Below the pieces are notes generated by a model. It did not search any database. It was not told the DNA's origin and saw nothing but the letters and a program-made list of their open reading frames with translations. From Prevotellaceae bacterium UBA1746 (GTDB lineage: Bacteria; Bacteroidota; Bacteroidia; Bacteroidales; Bacteroidaceae): a stretch of 44,718 nucleotides of DNA. The stretch is from NCBI GenBank assembly GCA_905369775.1, contig CAJPJR010000011.1, positions 1-44,718 of the forward strand, written 5' to 3'. This document shows, one piece after another, positions 25,401-33,957 of the stretch; position 1 is the first letter of the stretch; each line of letters starts with the position of its first letter. The position numbers and the translations under genes were made by a program.

Positions 25401-26331
25401 CGCATTGCTGGCCACCGATACCCTTGCCGTGGCGGTGGGCGAAAGCTTCGTGCTGCATGCCCCCGCTGTCCCCTTCTACACCGTCAGTGACTTTCCCGCC
25501 GAGGGAATAACCCTGACCCCCGATGCCGATGTGCACCGCACCCTCGTCTACAAAGGCGATGCCCATGCCGGTGTCGCCGCCGCGGGCGAACCGCTCGCCG
25601 AGTTGACCGACGGCCACTACGTGTTGCTCTACGACACCTCGACTTCCGCCCCCGAGCGTGCCGGCTATCGCAACGTCTCGCCCGACAACGGCCGCGTGTT
25701 GCAAGGTCAAATCGCGCCCGACGGTGCCGACCCGATGTACGTCTGGCAGTTGCGCCGCAACGGTGCGCGCTGGCAGTTGTACCATCCCGCCACCGGAAAA
25801 TACCTCCCCGAGCTGCCCCGTTCCGGCGAAGTCCTCGTCGGCGACACCCCTGGTGATTTCTCGTTCACGCTCAATGCCGACGGCCGCAGTTGGCGTGTGC
25901 AAGGCACGAACGGCGAATATTGGGATGGCGTGGTGGGCGGCATGACCGGTTGGAACGTCTATGGTCATGCCTACGAGCTACGTTCCTTCCGCCTCGCCCC
26001 CTATTTCCGGGTCACGGTGCACCACCGCTTCGCCCCCGACGGCCGCAGCTTGCTCCCCGACGAGCAGTTTTTCGTCCCCGCCGGTAGCACATTGACCTAC
26101 GAAGCCCCCGAATTGGAAAAGTACAAGTTCGATTCGCTCACCGGTCTCCCCGTCGGCGCCGACGGACTCACCGCCGATGTCACCCTCATTTGCAACTATG
26201 TGACGGGCATCGCCCCCGTTCGCACCGGCGATTCCGCTTCTTCGTCGCACTACGACCTCAGCGGTCGCCGCATTGCCCCCAACGCGCCCGGCCTCCACGT
26301 GCTGAAAGGGAGCAAACTTATCGTGCGATAA
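22471..26331 (+). CDS. Large exported GH20 beta-N-acetylhexosaminidase
   Basis: 1286 residues from the ATG at 22471, with a signal peptide (MKFRHLSLLAAFLLLPFGKMSAQ). Residues about 25-165 form the GH20b-like domain (LTPLPKQMSVQTGTF, GYRLTVQPEGVTIEA). About 170-535 is the GH20 barrel: RGFMLDVARHFF, KFHFHLTEDQGWRWE, EIDMPGHFSAAMAAYP and HIGGDECPTTAWE with the catalytic Asp343-Glu344, which uses the substrate acetamido group. The rest is accessory: a trefoil-like part (about 565-745), MucBP-like segments (about 905-1030, VTIQCVDTKGNPL, VFLTAIDEHGALL), more beta domains, and a C-terminal YDLSGRRIAPNAPGLHVLKG motif of the type found on secreted Prevotella proteins. It probably removes terminal GlcNAc/GalNAc from host glycans outside the cell. 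Confidence 0.9.
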   Translation: MKFRHLSLLAAFLLLPFGKMSAQQPFVNLTPLPKQMSVQTGTFVFPATFAVGGDGLDKSVRAEVRKFVSNFNRVTGSTATAADRAAGTVVTLRQVKDATNTYGQEGYRLTVQPEGVTIEAATATGFFYAFASLNKMLPACVAAGVHDAAVTRYELPCLTITDGPRFAYRGFMLDVARHFFSVDEIKRMLDLMAVYKLNKFHFHLTEDQGWRWEVKKYPRLTSVGSVASNTYVTSMQHGAYWTNRPYGPYFYTRAELKDIVAYAAERHIEVIPEIDMPGHFSAAMAAYPQFSCNPSGPHRVETWGGVFTDVLNVADPKAVRFVKDILDELMDIFPSENIHIGGDECPTTAWENNKQCQEMYKRLKLTSYRQLQTHFIDEISTYLRSKGRKISVWNETVTEKGADLQLMKKTGATVYCWVPARRGAEIANELGLPSIYTVYGPYYINRAPSKEGWMATLPGNGSDHLKATYEEQPTDFKHSIGVQGTFWTEHVATADVMEHLALPRLIAIAEAGWSPQAKKNFNSFVRRMQADTVMLNYNKYEYDRAFLRDEKPASMVYPEVSTADHNTYYRLVTRAADNDRKGRCITLLTADSPLVAQYKAKGAAADRLWTAPQAADGTTAADAQLWRFEQDSNHPGRFALVSKAAPEGSVAPQPTATSVAGRWNYDRTAKHYDFVLGDKGYGTADGYRYYTIRSAANNSLWFNASMPGQGQAVNLYSDPAGGNGGLWLFVGGQKVTDVANPTVQAPASLPKAGQVYLLRNTVDGFKGTMLADKKGAAELTHTAQLDNSNNAWELVDATPFNTSGGTFTFRLRNVATGRFVGTPATKKIDRYAFPVSVAKNGATLTATYHPATADYTLSASGKTLFPIAADSPTYPGVISSGSSTGGPDAVRPQGTGWQFVAARSVTIQCVDTKGNPLSTVVRYVPVDERTLVAPKLPGYRLQSTLSPLDAGDTPLTLTLTYKKTHNRVFLTAIDEHGALLATDTLAVAVGESFVLHAPAVPFYTVSDFPAEGITLTPDADVHRTLVYKGDAHAGVAAAGEPLAELTDGHYVLLYDTSTSAPERAGYRNVSPDNGRVLQGQIAPDGADPMYVWQLRRNGARWQLYHPATGKYLPELPRSGEVLVGDTPGDFSFTLNADGRSWRVQGTNGEYWDGVVGGMTGWNVYGHAYELRSFRLAPYFRVTVHHRFAPDGRSLLPDEQFFVPAGSTLTYEAPELEKYKFDSLTGLPVGADGLTADVTLICNYVTGIAPVRTGDSASSSHYDLSGRRIAPNAPGLHVLKGSKLIVR

Positions 26332-26346
26332 ATGCTACAAAACAAC

Positions 26347-26388
26347 ATCGCGCCGCTTGCCCGAGAGCAAGCGGCGCGATTGCTTGTG
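26347..26388 (+). terminator. Terminator after the hexosaminidase gene
   Basis: A perfect 14-base-pair stem ATCGCGCCGCTTGC / GCAAGCGGCGCGAT with loop CCGAGA, followed by TGCTTGTGT. Confidence 0.75.
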
Positions 26389-26554
26389 TAGCCCTCCTCG
26401 AAGTGTTGAGGAGAAGGAAGCACAGGTTGCATCAATTTCTTTCCTCTTTCCCCGCTTGCCAAAACCGTGTCCGCAAGCTTGCAGCGATAATGGCCAACTT
26501 TTCGCTCATGGTGTTGCAAGCTTGGGAAAGGGAGCGCAGGTGAATAGGAGAAAC

Positions 26555-26562
26555 TACCTTTG
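26555..26562 (+). promoter_or_regulatory. -7 element (TACCTTTG) upstream of the BspA-like pseudogene
   Basis: TACCTTTG matches TAnnTTTG, without a -33 TTG at the usual distance. It is 188 bases before the first usable ATG (26750). The intervening bases contain ATG AAA AAC at 26641, but that frame closes after a few codons; it may be the remnant of a lost signal peptide. Confidence 0.4.
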
Positions 26563-26749
26563 CAACATCAAACAACAAAAGGACTAATTCAAAAATAAAT
26601 TTCCGTTATGTGTTGAAGTGGTCTTTGCGAGCCCAACTCCATGAAAAACGAGATCGCACGCAGGTGACCAATACGATTTACCTTGTTTTACCACTGCCCG
26701 AGCCCCAAATTGGCAGCCCTCTTTCCTGAGGGGATAAGGGGGACTGATT

Positions 26750-27796
26750 ATGGAATTCTATTACGTGTTAAGCAAGGACAAGCGCACAGCCACATGTTAT
26801 TACGATTACCGGCGCGAAGAGAGAGGAGGGATCCTTCCATGGGGTAATTCCCATTACGTCTTTTGACTTTTTAGAAGATTATTTGGCTTAAGGTACAGCT
26901 TAAAGAAAGTTGTCTTTGATGCTACGTGTAAGAGCGCGTCTTTTGCTAGCACAACGGAATGGTTTAGTGGTTGTTCTAGTTTGGAAGAAATAACGGGACT
27001 CGAAAACTTGAACACAAGTAAGGTGAAGGATATGCATGCTATGTTTTGCGGTTGCCATGTATTATCTGCCCTCGATCTTTCCTCTTTTGATACAACGCAG
27101 GTTACAAACATGTCGTTAATGTTTTGCGGTTGCCGTGCATTGTCTGCCCTCGATCTCTCTTCTTTTGTTACAACGCAGGTTACAAACATGTCGTCAATGT
27201 TTCGCGGTTGCAGTGCATTGACTGCCCTTGATCTTTCTTCTTTTAATACAACGAGCGTTGGAGGTATGATGAGTATGTTTCAAGGTTGCAAATCTTTGAA
27301 AGCCTTGGACTTGTCCAGCTTCAATGGTCGTGCTGTGGTAAATATGGAGAACATGTTTGCCGATTGCCCTGCATTGACTCACCTCGATCTTTCTTATTTC
27401 TATCCGAAGAAGGTAAAAGTGTTGAAAGGCATGTTCTTTAATTGTCGGGAACTGACCACCATCTATTGCAAGGCAACCTGGGATTGTAGATCTTCAGAAG
27501 CGATGTTCGAGGATTGCCGTAAATTGCGCGGTGCAGTGCCCTATGATTTGACCCGAACTGATGCGGAAATGGCCAATCCCGAGACGGGCTATTTCAGTTC
27601 CGAAGAACCGAATTTGCCGGTGCCTGAAAAAAAGTCCGAAACTGTGCCCGAAGAGAAAGAGAACACCGCGAACCATGAAGGACAAATGACTCCTAATGAG
27701 TTTGTGAATTGCAGCTTCTTCACGATGCAAGGTGTACCCATTGAGGGAGGAGTGGCCGATCTTCCCGCCGGAATGTACTTGATGAAGAAGGACTAA
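26750..27796 (+). pseudogene. BspA-like leucine-rich repeat protein, interrupted by in-frame TGA
   Basis: From the ATG at 26750 the frame reads MEFYYVLSKDKRTATCYYDY and then RREERGGILPWGNSHYVF before TGA at 26864-26866. The same frame continues with LFGLRYSLKKVVFDATC, then FSGCSSLEEITGLENLNTS, and on to 27796. The piece before the stop already resembles the start of BspA-like proteins, so this is one gene with a nonsense codon and probably a lost signal peptide. Repeats of DUF285/BspA type (LSALDLSSFxTTQVTNMSxM) recur exactly every 78 bases (27062, 27140, 27218, 27296, 27374). The C-terminus has CSFFTMQGVPIEGGVADLPA. A protein from the TTG at 26981 (271 residues) is possible but would lack an export signal. 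It is AT-richer than its neighbours. Confidence 0.7.
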
Positions 27797-27848
27797 AACG
27801 TCCTCGTTAGCCTATCGCCATAAAATATAAGTTGTTCATAACAGAGTG

Positions 27849-27905
27849 AAGTTCCTCGACAGTCCCTGCACCGGGTTCGTCGGGGAACTTTCATTTCGTT
27901 TTTGC
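27849..27905 (+). terminator. Terminator after the BspA-like pseudogene
   Basis: AAGTTCCTCGAC (27849-27860) pairs with GTCGGGGAACTT (27879-27890), one G-U pair, and is followed by TCATTTCGTTTTT. Confidence 0.7.
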
Positions 27906-28221
27906 CGCTGTCGCCAACAAGTAGACTGCTTTTCCTTTGCCGTCTCCCCCGAGGAGTATGGGAGCGGTGTATCCAATCGGGCACACCGCAGCGGAAGGGC
28001 AAAAGCGGGCAGCCCCCGCCCGTAAAGCCCAAACAACATAAGACGAAGCACGTATGCAGAGAGGAAAGGCAAACAAAGGCGGAAAGCACGCACTTACAAC
28101 GTACTTACATCGCACTTTCATAAGTGACGAAGCGCGAATTGTATGTGATTTTCTGCTGCTTACGTCGTGCAACTCATTAGATATTCGTAAATTCGCACCA
28201 AATATCGAAATACAAAAGTCT
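27906..28221 (+). other. Upstream region of alaS, no gene
   Basis: The alaS frame stays open to 28054, but this extension has no family similarity. Two partial promoter-like words near the gene (TATTCGTA, TAAATTCG at 28188-28195) are poor matches and very close to the start. I see no riboswitch or strong hairpin. Confidence 0.4.
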
Positions 28222-30849
28222 ATGATGACAGCAAACGAAATACGCGAAGCCTTCAAACGCTTCTTCGAAGAGAACGGTCACCTCATCGTTCCCTCCGCCC
28301 CGATGGTGATCAAGGACGATCCCACGCTGATGTTCACCAATGCCGGTATGAATCAATTCAAGGACATCATTCTCGGCAACGTCGAACCCAAGAGCCGCCG
28401 CATGACCGACTCGCAGAAATGTCTGCGCGTGAGCGGTAAGCACAACGACCTCGAAGAGGTGGGCCACGACACCTACCACCACACGATGTTCGAAATGCTG
28501 GGCAACTGGTCGTTTGGCGACTATTTTAAAGAAGGCGCCATCACCTTTGCCTACAAATTCCTGGTCGAAGTGCTCAAGATCGATCCCAAAGACCTGTACG
28601 TCACGGTCTTCGAAGGCGACAAGAGCGCCGGTTTGGAGCGCGACGACGAAGCAGCCGGCATCTGGGAACGCTATTTCCCCAAAGACCACATCATCAACGG
28701 CAACAAGCACGACAACTTCTGGGAAATGGGCGACACGGGTCCTTGCGGCCCTTGCTCGGAAATCCACATCGATAACCGCACCGACGCCGAGAAAGCCGCC
28801 GTGCCCGGTGCTGAGCTGGTGAACAAAGACAACCCTTTCGTCATCGAGATTTGGAACCTCGTCTTCATGCAATACAACCGCAAGGCCGACGGTTCGCTCG
28901 AGGGATTGCCCCACAAAGTCATCGACACCGGCATGGGCTTCGAGCGCCTGGTGCGTGTGATGCAAGGCAAGACATCGAACTACGACACCGACGTGTTCCA
29001 ACCCATCATTCGTAAAATCGCCGAACTCTCGGGCTTCACCTACGGCAAGGACGAACCGATCGACGTGGCCATGCGCGTCATCGCCGACCACCTGCGCGCC
29101 ATCGCCTTCTCCATCGCCGACGGACAGCTGCCCTCCAACGCCAAAGCCGGCTACGTCATTCGCCGCATCCTCCGCCGCGCCGTGCGTTATGCCTACACCT
29201 TCCTCGGTCGTCGCGACCCCTTCCTCTGTCTGCTCGTGCCCACCCTCGTGCAAGAGATGGGCGGCGCCTATCCCGAGCTGCCCGCACAGCAAGAACTCAT
29301 CACCAAGGTTATTCGCGAAGAAGAAGAATCCTTCCTCCGCACCCTCGCCACCGGCATCAACCTCCTGGAAGGCGTGATCGAGCAAACCAAACAAGCCGGT
29401 CGCACCGTCGTCGACGGCACCAAAGCCTTCACGCTTTTCGACACCTACGGTTTCCCCCTTGACCTCACCGAACTCATCTGTTCCGAAGCCGGTTTGACGG
29501 TGGACGAAGCCGCCTTCAACGCCGAGATGGAACAGCAGAAACAGCGTGCCCGCAACGCCGCCGCCGTCGAAGCCTCCGACTGGGTGACCGTGCACGAAGG
29601 CGAAACCCAATTTGTGGGTTGGGACTACACCGAATACGGCTGCCGCATCCTCAAGTATCGCCAAGTCACCCAGAAGAAACAGACCTACTTTGAGCTCGTG
29701 CTCGACACCACGCCCTTCTATGCCGAAATGGGCGGCCAGGTGGGCGACACCGGTGTGCTCGTCAACGAGCAAGAAACGGTAGAAATCTTCGACACCAAGC
29801 GCGAAAACAACCTGCCCATCCACCTCACGCACAAACTTCCCGCCGACGTCTCGGCCGAATTCATGGCCTGCGTTGACGTCGACCGCCGTCGTGGCGCCGA
29901 AGCCAACCACACCGCCACGCACCTCGTGGATCAGGCCCTGCGAGAAGTCCTCGGCGACCACGTCGAACAGAAGGGATCGCTCGTCACGCCCGACGGTTTG
30001 CGTTTCGACTTCGCCCACTTCCAAAAAGTCACCCCCGAGGAGCTGCGCCAAGTGGAACGCCTGGTGAATGCACGCATCCGCGAAAACCTACCTCTGCAGG
30101 ACCATCGCGACGTCGACATCGAAGAAGCCAAGAAAATGGGCGCCGTGGCCCTCTTTGGTGAGAAGTACGGCGACAAAGTGCGCGTCGTGCAGTTTGGCGA
30201 CAGCATCGAGTTCTGCGGTGGCACACACGCCGCCAGCACCGGTTGCCTCGGTCTGTTCCGCATCGTGAGCGAAAGCAGTGTCGCCGCCGGCATTCGCCGC
30301 ATTGAGGCCCTCACCGGTCAAGCCGCCGAAGAGAGTGTCTACCTCATGCAGGAAATCATCCAGGGCGTATCGTCGTTCTTCAACAATGCCAAGGACGTGC
30401 GCGCCGCCGTCGAAAAGGCCATTGCCGACAATGCCGACTTGCGCAAACAAGTGGAAGAGGCAGTGCGCGAGCGCGTGTCGCAACTCAAATCGCGTCTCAT
30501 CGAGAAGGCCAAGGATGTCGACGGCGTGAAGATTGTCTCCGGCGTCATTCCCATGGACGTCGATGCCGCTGCGGTCAAAGACCTCGCATTCCAAGTGGCC
30601 GGTCAGTTGCAAGACCACACCCTCGTGGTGCTCGGTTCGAAGCACGACGACAAACCGCTCCTCACCGTGATGCTCAGCAAAGACCTGGTGAGCGAACGCA
30701 GTTTGCACGCCGGCAATCTCGTCAAGGCTGCCGCACAGCTCATCAAGGGCGGCGGCGGTGGCGCACCCCACTTCGCCACGGCGGGTGGCAAGGACGTGGC
30801 CGGACTTGATGCCGCTGTGGCGCGTGTGCTCGAACTCGCCGGCTTCTGA
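28222..30849 (+). CDS. alaS: Alanine--tRNA ligase
   Basis: 875 residues, normal for the family. It charges tRNA-Ala and clears Ser/Gly mischarging. The class II catalytic domain begins ANEIREAFKRFFEENGHLIV then PSAPMVIKDDPTLMFTNAGM, with MTDSQKCLRVSGKHNDLE and GPCGPCSEIH. The editing domain has NHTATHL (His563, His567) and FCGGTHA (Cys665), the four-residue metal site. The C-terminal domain (about 740-875) includes IKGGGGGAPHFATAGGKD. The start is one of two adjacent ATG codons (28222 or 28225). It stands alone with its own terminator. Confidence 0.96.
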   Translation: MMTANEIREAFKRFFEENGHLIVPSAPMVIKDDPTLMFTNAGMNQFKDIILGNVEPKSRRMTDSQKCLRVSGKHNDLEEVGHDTYHHTMFEMLGNWSFGDYFKEGAITFAYKFLVEVLKIDPKDLYVTVFEGDKSAGLERDDEAAGIWERYFPKDHIINGNKHDNFWEMGDTGPCGPCSEIHIDNRTDAEKAAVPGAELVNKDNPFVIEIWNLVFMQYNRKADGSLEGLPHKVIDTGMGFERLVRVMQGKTSNYDTDVFQPIIRKIAELSGFTYGKDEPIDVAMRVIADHLRAIAFSIADGQLPSNAKAGYVIRRILRRAVRYAYTFLGRRDPFLCLLVPTLVQEMGGAYPELPAQQELITKVIREEEESFLRTLATGINLLEGVIEQTKQAGRTVVDGTKAFTLFDTYGFPLDLTELICSEAGLTVDEAAFNAEMEQQKQRARNAAAVEASDWVTVHEGETQFVGWDYTEYGCRILKYRQVTQKKQTYFELVLDTTPFYAEMGGQVGDTGVLVNEQETVEIFDTKRENNLPIHLTHKLPADVSAEFMACVDVDRRRGAEANHTATHLVDQALREVLGDHVEQKGSLVTPDGLRFDFAHFQKVTPEELRQVERLVNARIRENLPLQDHRDVDIEEAKKMGAVALFGEKYGDKVRVVQFGDSIEFCGGTHAASTGCLGLFRIVSESSVAAGIRRIEALTGQAAEESVYLMQEIIQGVSSFFNNAKDVRAAVEKAIADNADLRKQVEEAVRERVSQLKSRLIEKAKDVDGVKIVSGVIPMDVDAAAVKDLAFQVAGQLQDHTLVVLGSKHDDKPLLTVMLSKDLVSERSLHAGNLVKAAAQLIKGGGGGAPHFATAGGKDVAGLDAAVARVLELAGF

Positions 30850-30883
30850 TCGCGCCCTTTTCAAAATTAGGATATGACACACA

Positions 30884-30930
30884 CTCCCCACGAATCGCGT
30901 CTTTCGCCGATTCGTGGGGAGCTTTGTTTT
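30884..30930 (+). terminator. Terminator after alaS
   Basis: A perfect 14-base-pair stem CTCCCCACGAATCG / CGATTCGTGGGGAG with a 10-base loop, followed by CTTTGTTTT. Confidence 0.85.
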
Positions 30931-31047
30931 GAATCGGCCGGCGATGTAGGGTTTCGAAGCAATGTCCAACACGCAGCCCTCTTTCGTGAATAGGGAAAGC
31001 GCAGTTCGTTTTTGGCGATAAGTCGCCCCTTGTTTTAATCTTTTGAA

Positions 31048-31081
31048 TTTGAGGTAGAGTTGTGTTTTATTTGTATTTTTG
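31048..31081 (+). promoter_or_regulatory. Promoter of the alpha/beta hydrolase gene
   Basis: TTTG (31048-31051), a 22-base spacer, then TATTTTTG (31074-31081), slightly longer than the 20-base spacing of the better promoters here. The leader to the ATG at 31178 is about 90 bases. Confidence 0.5.
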
Positions 31082-31177
31082 CAACGAAGGTGTCGGGACT
31101 TCCACTTAGATTTTGCCCCACGCGTTCTATTCCTCTTGTCGTTTTAATGTTGATCTATATCACAACCCGATCATGAA

Positions 31178-32269
31178 ATGAAAAGAAAGAGCACTTTCCT
31201 ATTGTTGTTTTTGGCCGTTGTGGTCTTCGCCACCTGGCAATACCGCTTGCTGTGTATCCTCTCGCTGGTCTTGTTGAACAAGGAGTGGATCAGGTCACGC
31301 CCTTGGATGGCACAACACAAGCATGCTTTCAAAGGGCTGGTCGCCTCGCTCCTGCTGGCTATTTTTGTGGCTATTCCCAACTACGTCCAACGTGGGCGAA
31401 CGCAATTACTCTACATCGACCGCAATGGCCACCGCACCGCGACGCCCGCTCCCATCTACCTGCTGAATGCCTTGTTTCCCGAAGAAGAAGTGATGAACTT
31501 TTGTATGAAGGCCACCGCTTTAATGCCGCCGACGGGGAGTACCGGCACGTCGCTCCTTCGCGATGCACAACGCGATTTCTGGACAGGAAAAGCCTTGGGA
31601 TTTTATACCCCTTATAACCTTCTGTCCTTGCAAGGTAGCAATCCCGGTTCGCTGGTTATTTCACAGGCTTGTAATCAAGTGTTGGGCACGAACTACAAGG
31701 GAGCTTACATCATCAAACCCCGTAATTATTCCGCATCGAAACGCTACCCTGTGGTCTTCTTCGCCCACGGCTATTTGGGGAATTGGGAACTCTATCAAGG
31801 CGTGCTCGGTGGATTGGAAAACTGTTTCGTTGTGAGCTTTGGCACGCGCAATCTCTCCGGTTTCTTTGACTACAAGGACATCGATGAGATTTTTAGTTCT
31901 TATCTTCCCTTGTTGGAGAATGAAGGCTATCAGCTCGATCGCGAACGTTTGCACCTTATGGGGTTGTCGAATGGAGGAACCGCAGCCAATGTCGCTTTGC
32001 GCCAATTTGATCGTCATTTTCAGAGCATTACTTTTATCTCCACAGCTTGCCAAGTTGCGAAACACACGTCGGCCAAGGTGCTGTTCGTCGGTGGAGGGAA
32101 AGATGCTGCTTCGGCCGGTATGCGTACTGCCGCACAACGGTTACGCAACTGTGGGACAAAGACGGCCTTGTTCTTTGACGAAAACGAAAATCACTACATC
32201 ATCGTCTACAAGCGAAGCAAGATAATCGATTTTCTCAACGAAGAAATGGAACTAAAATCTGAACGCTGA
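31178..32269 (+). CDS. Membrane-anchored alpha/beta hydrolase (esterase-like)
   Basis: 363 residues. Two hydrophobic segments at the N-terminus (about 5-35 and 50-66) anchor it. The rest has an alpha/beta hydrolase core: YPVVFFAHGYLGNWELY (oxyanion region), the nucleophile elbow LMGLSNGGTA (Ser264), a possible acid in VLFVGGGKDAAS, and a late His in NENHYIIVYKRS. An N-terminal part of the soluble domain (PPTGSTGTSLLRDAQRDFW) is distinctive but unassigned. The substrate is unknown. It stands alone, before the accessory island. Confidence 0.75.
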   Translation: MKRKSTFLLLFLAVVVFATWQYRLLCILSLVLLNKEWIRSRPWMAQHKHAFKGLVASLLLAIFVAIPNYVQRGRTQLLYIDRNGHRTATPAPIYLLNALFPEEEVMNFCMKATALMPPTGSTGTSLLRDAQRDFWTGKALGFYTPYNLLSLQGSNPGSLVISQACNQVLGTNYKGAYIIKPRNYSASKRYPVVFFAHGYLGNWELYQGVLGGLENCFVVSFGTRNLSGFFDYKDIDEIFSSYLPLLENEGYQLDRERLHLMGLSNGGTAANVALRQFDRHFQSITFISTACQVAKHTSAKVLFVGGGKDAASAGMRTAAQRLRNCGTKTALFFDENENHYIIVYKRSKIIDFLNEEMELKSER

Positions 32270-32561
32270 GCCCCTTCGTTTCCTCGTTCGTGGGGCGACG
32301 CCCTTACTTGTAGTCCAGTAGGTTAGTGCAAGTTATTGTATAATAGAGGTTTGTGTGAACGGCGATTCAGAGAGCTTTGAATATAGCTCGTTACGCTTGT
32401 GTAAAGACGCGCCGCGCGCCGGAGCGTAGCGCTTTTTGTCTGTTCCGATAGGCAGGGATAAGGCGAAGTCGCAATGGTTCAGTAAGTCAAAGAGCATTTG
32501 CGCCGGATGGTCGGGAAACGTACCTCGACTTTGCGCTATATGGACGCCGCAGTGCGGCGGG

Positions 32562-33104
32562 ATGAAGGGAAAATTGTGTTTTATCAAGCGCGAAAGTCAA
32601 TTGCACTCTGTTTTTGACCTGCTTTATCAACAATATTCTGCAGAGCGGTTGAGGTATCAAACAACGCATTCGGCTGTTTCTGGCTATCTTTCCGAGAACT
32701 GGCTCTACGACGCATTGAAGCAGGCGTTGACGGAAATGAGTTGCCCCCATCTTTCCATCGTTTGCCACTATCCCCTTTCGAAGTTGATCGCCGACTCTGC
32801 GCTTTTGGACGCGGAAGAGCGTGCGTTTGTAGAGAGTCCTTTTTCGCACGTAGACTTTTTGATCTACAATGTGATCACGAAACGACCCGTACTGCCCATA
32901 GAGGTAGACGGTTGGGGCTTTCACGGCGGAAATAGTATTCAGCAGCACCGAGATGCACTGAAAGATGGCTTGCTCGCCAAATATGACTTGTCCCCTTGCC
33001 GCATTTCGACCACTGACCGCGTGACGGTGGAGGTGCTAAAGGAGCTCTTGGCGAAACGTGGATTGGTGGATGAGTTGCAAAGGACTCGGGACAGAAAAGA
33101 GTAG
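32562..33104 (+). CDS. Nuclease-like fragment: C-terminal DUF2726 domain of an SF1 helicase
   Basis: 180 residues from the ATG at 32562; the open frame extends to a TTG at 32436, but that part shows no similarity. SQLHSVFDLLYQQYS, the CHYPLSKLIADSALLDAEER stretch, HVDFLIYNVITKRPVLPIEV then DGWGFHGGNS, and LSPCRISTTDR resemble the C-terminal restriction-endonuclease-like (DUF2726) domain found at the end of large SF1 helicases. The D....IEVDG arrangement is the likely PD-(D/E)XK active site. The helicase part is missing; 32270-32561 contains no motor motifs. So it is either a stand-alone nuclease-like protein or the surviving end of a deleted defence or repair helicase. Confidence 0.6.
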   Translation: MKGKLCFIKRESQLHSVFDLLYQQYSAERLRYQTTHSAVSGYLSENWLYDALKQALTEMSCPHLSIVCHYPLSKLIADSALLDAEERAFVESPFSHVDFLIYNVITKRPVLPIEVDGWGFHGGNSIQQHRDALKDGLLAKYDLSPCRISTTDRVTVEVLKELLAKRGLVDELQRTRDRKE

Positions 33105-33169
33105 TGGAGTAATGAATTTAGATGGAGCTACGTATTAGCGTCGTTCTAATTTGAACCCAATAAGAAAGT

Positions 33170-33691
33170 ATGATGGAAACAACAAGGATGAAATTTATAA
33201 CAGCAGAAGTTCACAGTAAGATTCTTAACCAAGCATTGTTTGATGAGATTTCTAAGGTGAAGTTCCTCGATGGGCAGTTTGAGGAAATTCCATTGGTAAG
33301 CAGGTATAGCAGCGTTGAGTTTCTGCAGCGTTATTTCTGCGATGAAGAAGTTTCTTTATACCTTGCATCAATTGCTCAAAGGTTACTCTTAGATAGTGAA
33401 GCTTACTTTCGAAAGATTTACTCATCGATGAATGAGAAAAGGCTATTTAGTTGTTTGACCTTCGTTGATTTCGATGATGAAGTGGATGATGTCGGTTTTT
33501 GTATCCCCAATTTGTTTTTCAGCACCTCTTCTACAGTTGAATATCTGGCTTCCTCTCTTTGTGAAATTAAAGATAGTAGTAAATTCGGTACCATATATGC
33601 TCCAATACTTGAAAAAGAAGAGGTGAAAGTCTACCGGACGACCACAGCACAAGGAGGAGTAAACACGGATCGGATCTATCTTGTTTTTTAG
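33170..33691 (+). CDS. Hypothetical protein, AT-rich accessory gene
   Basis: 173 residues from the ATG at 33170 (MMETTRMKFITAEVHSK); ATG codons at 33173 and 33188 are alternatives. It is soluble and acidic, with IPLVSRYSSVEFLQRYFC, FSCLTFVDFDDEVDDVGF and a C-terminal KVYRTTTAQGGVNTDRIYLV. No family is recognised. The base composition is clearly AT-richer than core genes, which suggests acquisition from elsewhere. A small hairpin (CCCAAGTT-CTTA-AACTTGTGGG, near 33750) lies between it and the next operon, with a 28-codon open fragment at 33791 that I do not call. Confidence 0.55.
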   Translation: MMETTRMKFITAEVHSKILNQALFDEISKVKFLDGQFEEIPLVSRYSSVEFLQRYFCDEEVSLYLASIAQRLLLDSEAYFRKIYSSMNEKRLFSCLTFVDFDDEVDDVGFCIPNLFFSTSSTVEYLASSLCEIKDSSKFGTIYAPILEKEEVKVYRTTTAQGGVNTDRIYLVF

Positions 33692-33957
33692 GCAAGTGAT
33701 GGGTAGCGAAACGTGTGGAGCATTGAAATAATGGGTAATGTGTGGCTCCCAAGTTCTTAAACTTGTGGGGCCTTAAAGAATCAAACAACAATGAAGCTTA
33801 CACACGTTTTGGGGACAGTATCCTTCCCATGGGCAAGTTGGGTCATGAAGAGAGTGGCCTATCGTTTTAGGGATTAAAGATACTTTCAACTGAGATGATA
33901 TGCGCTGCACGATTGCTGCATCACTCCAAATTATAAATTGAACACGTTAATGTAGGT

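Noticed and set aside
28177..30051. 624-residue minus-strand frame opposite alaS
   Set aside because: Shadow of alaS, His/Gly/Val-rich without motifs.
33791..33877. 28-codon frame starting MKLTHVLGTVSFPWASW
   Set aside because: Too short, no recognisable partner or motif; may be a relic but cannot be supported.
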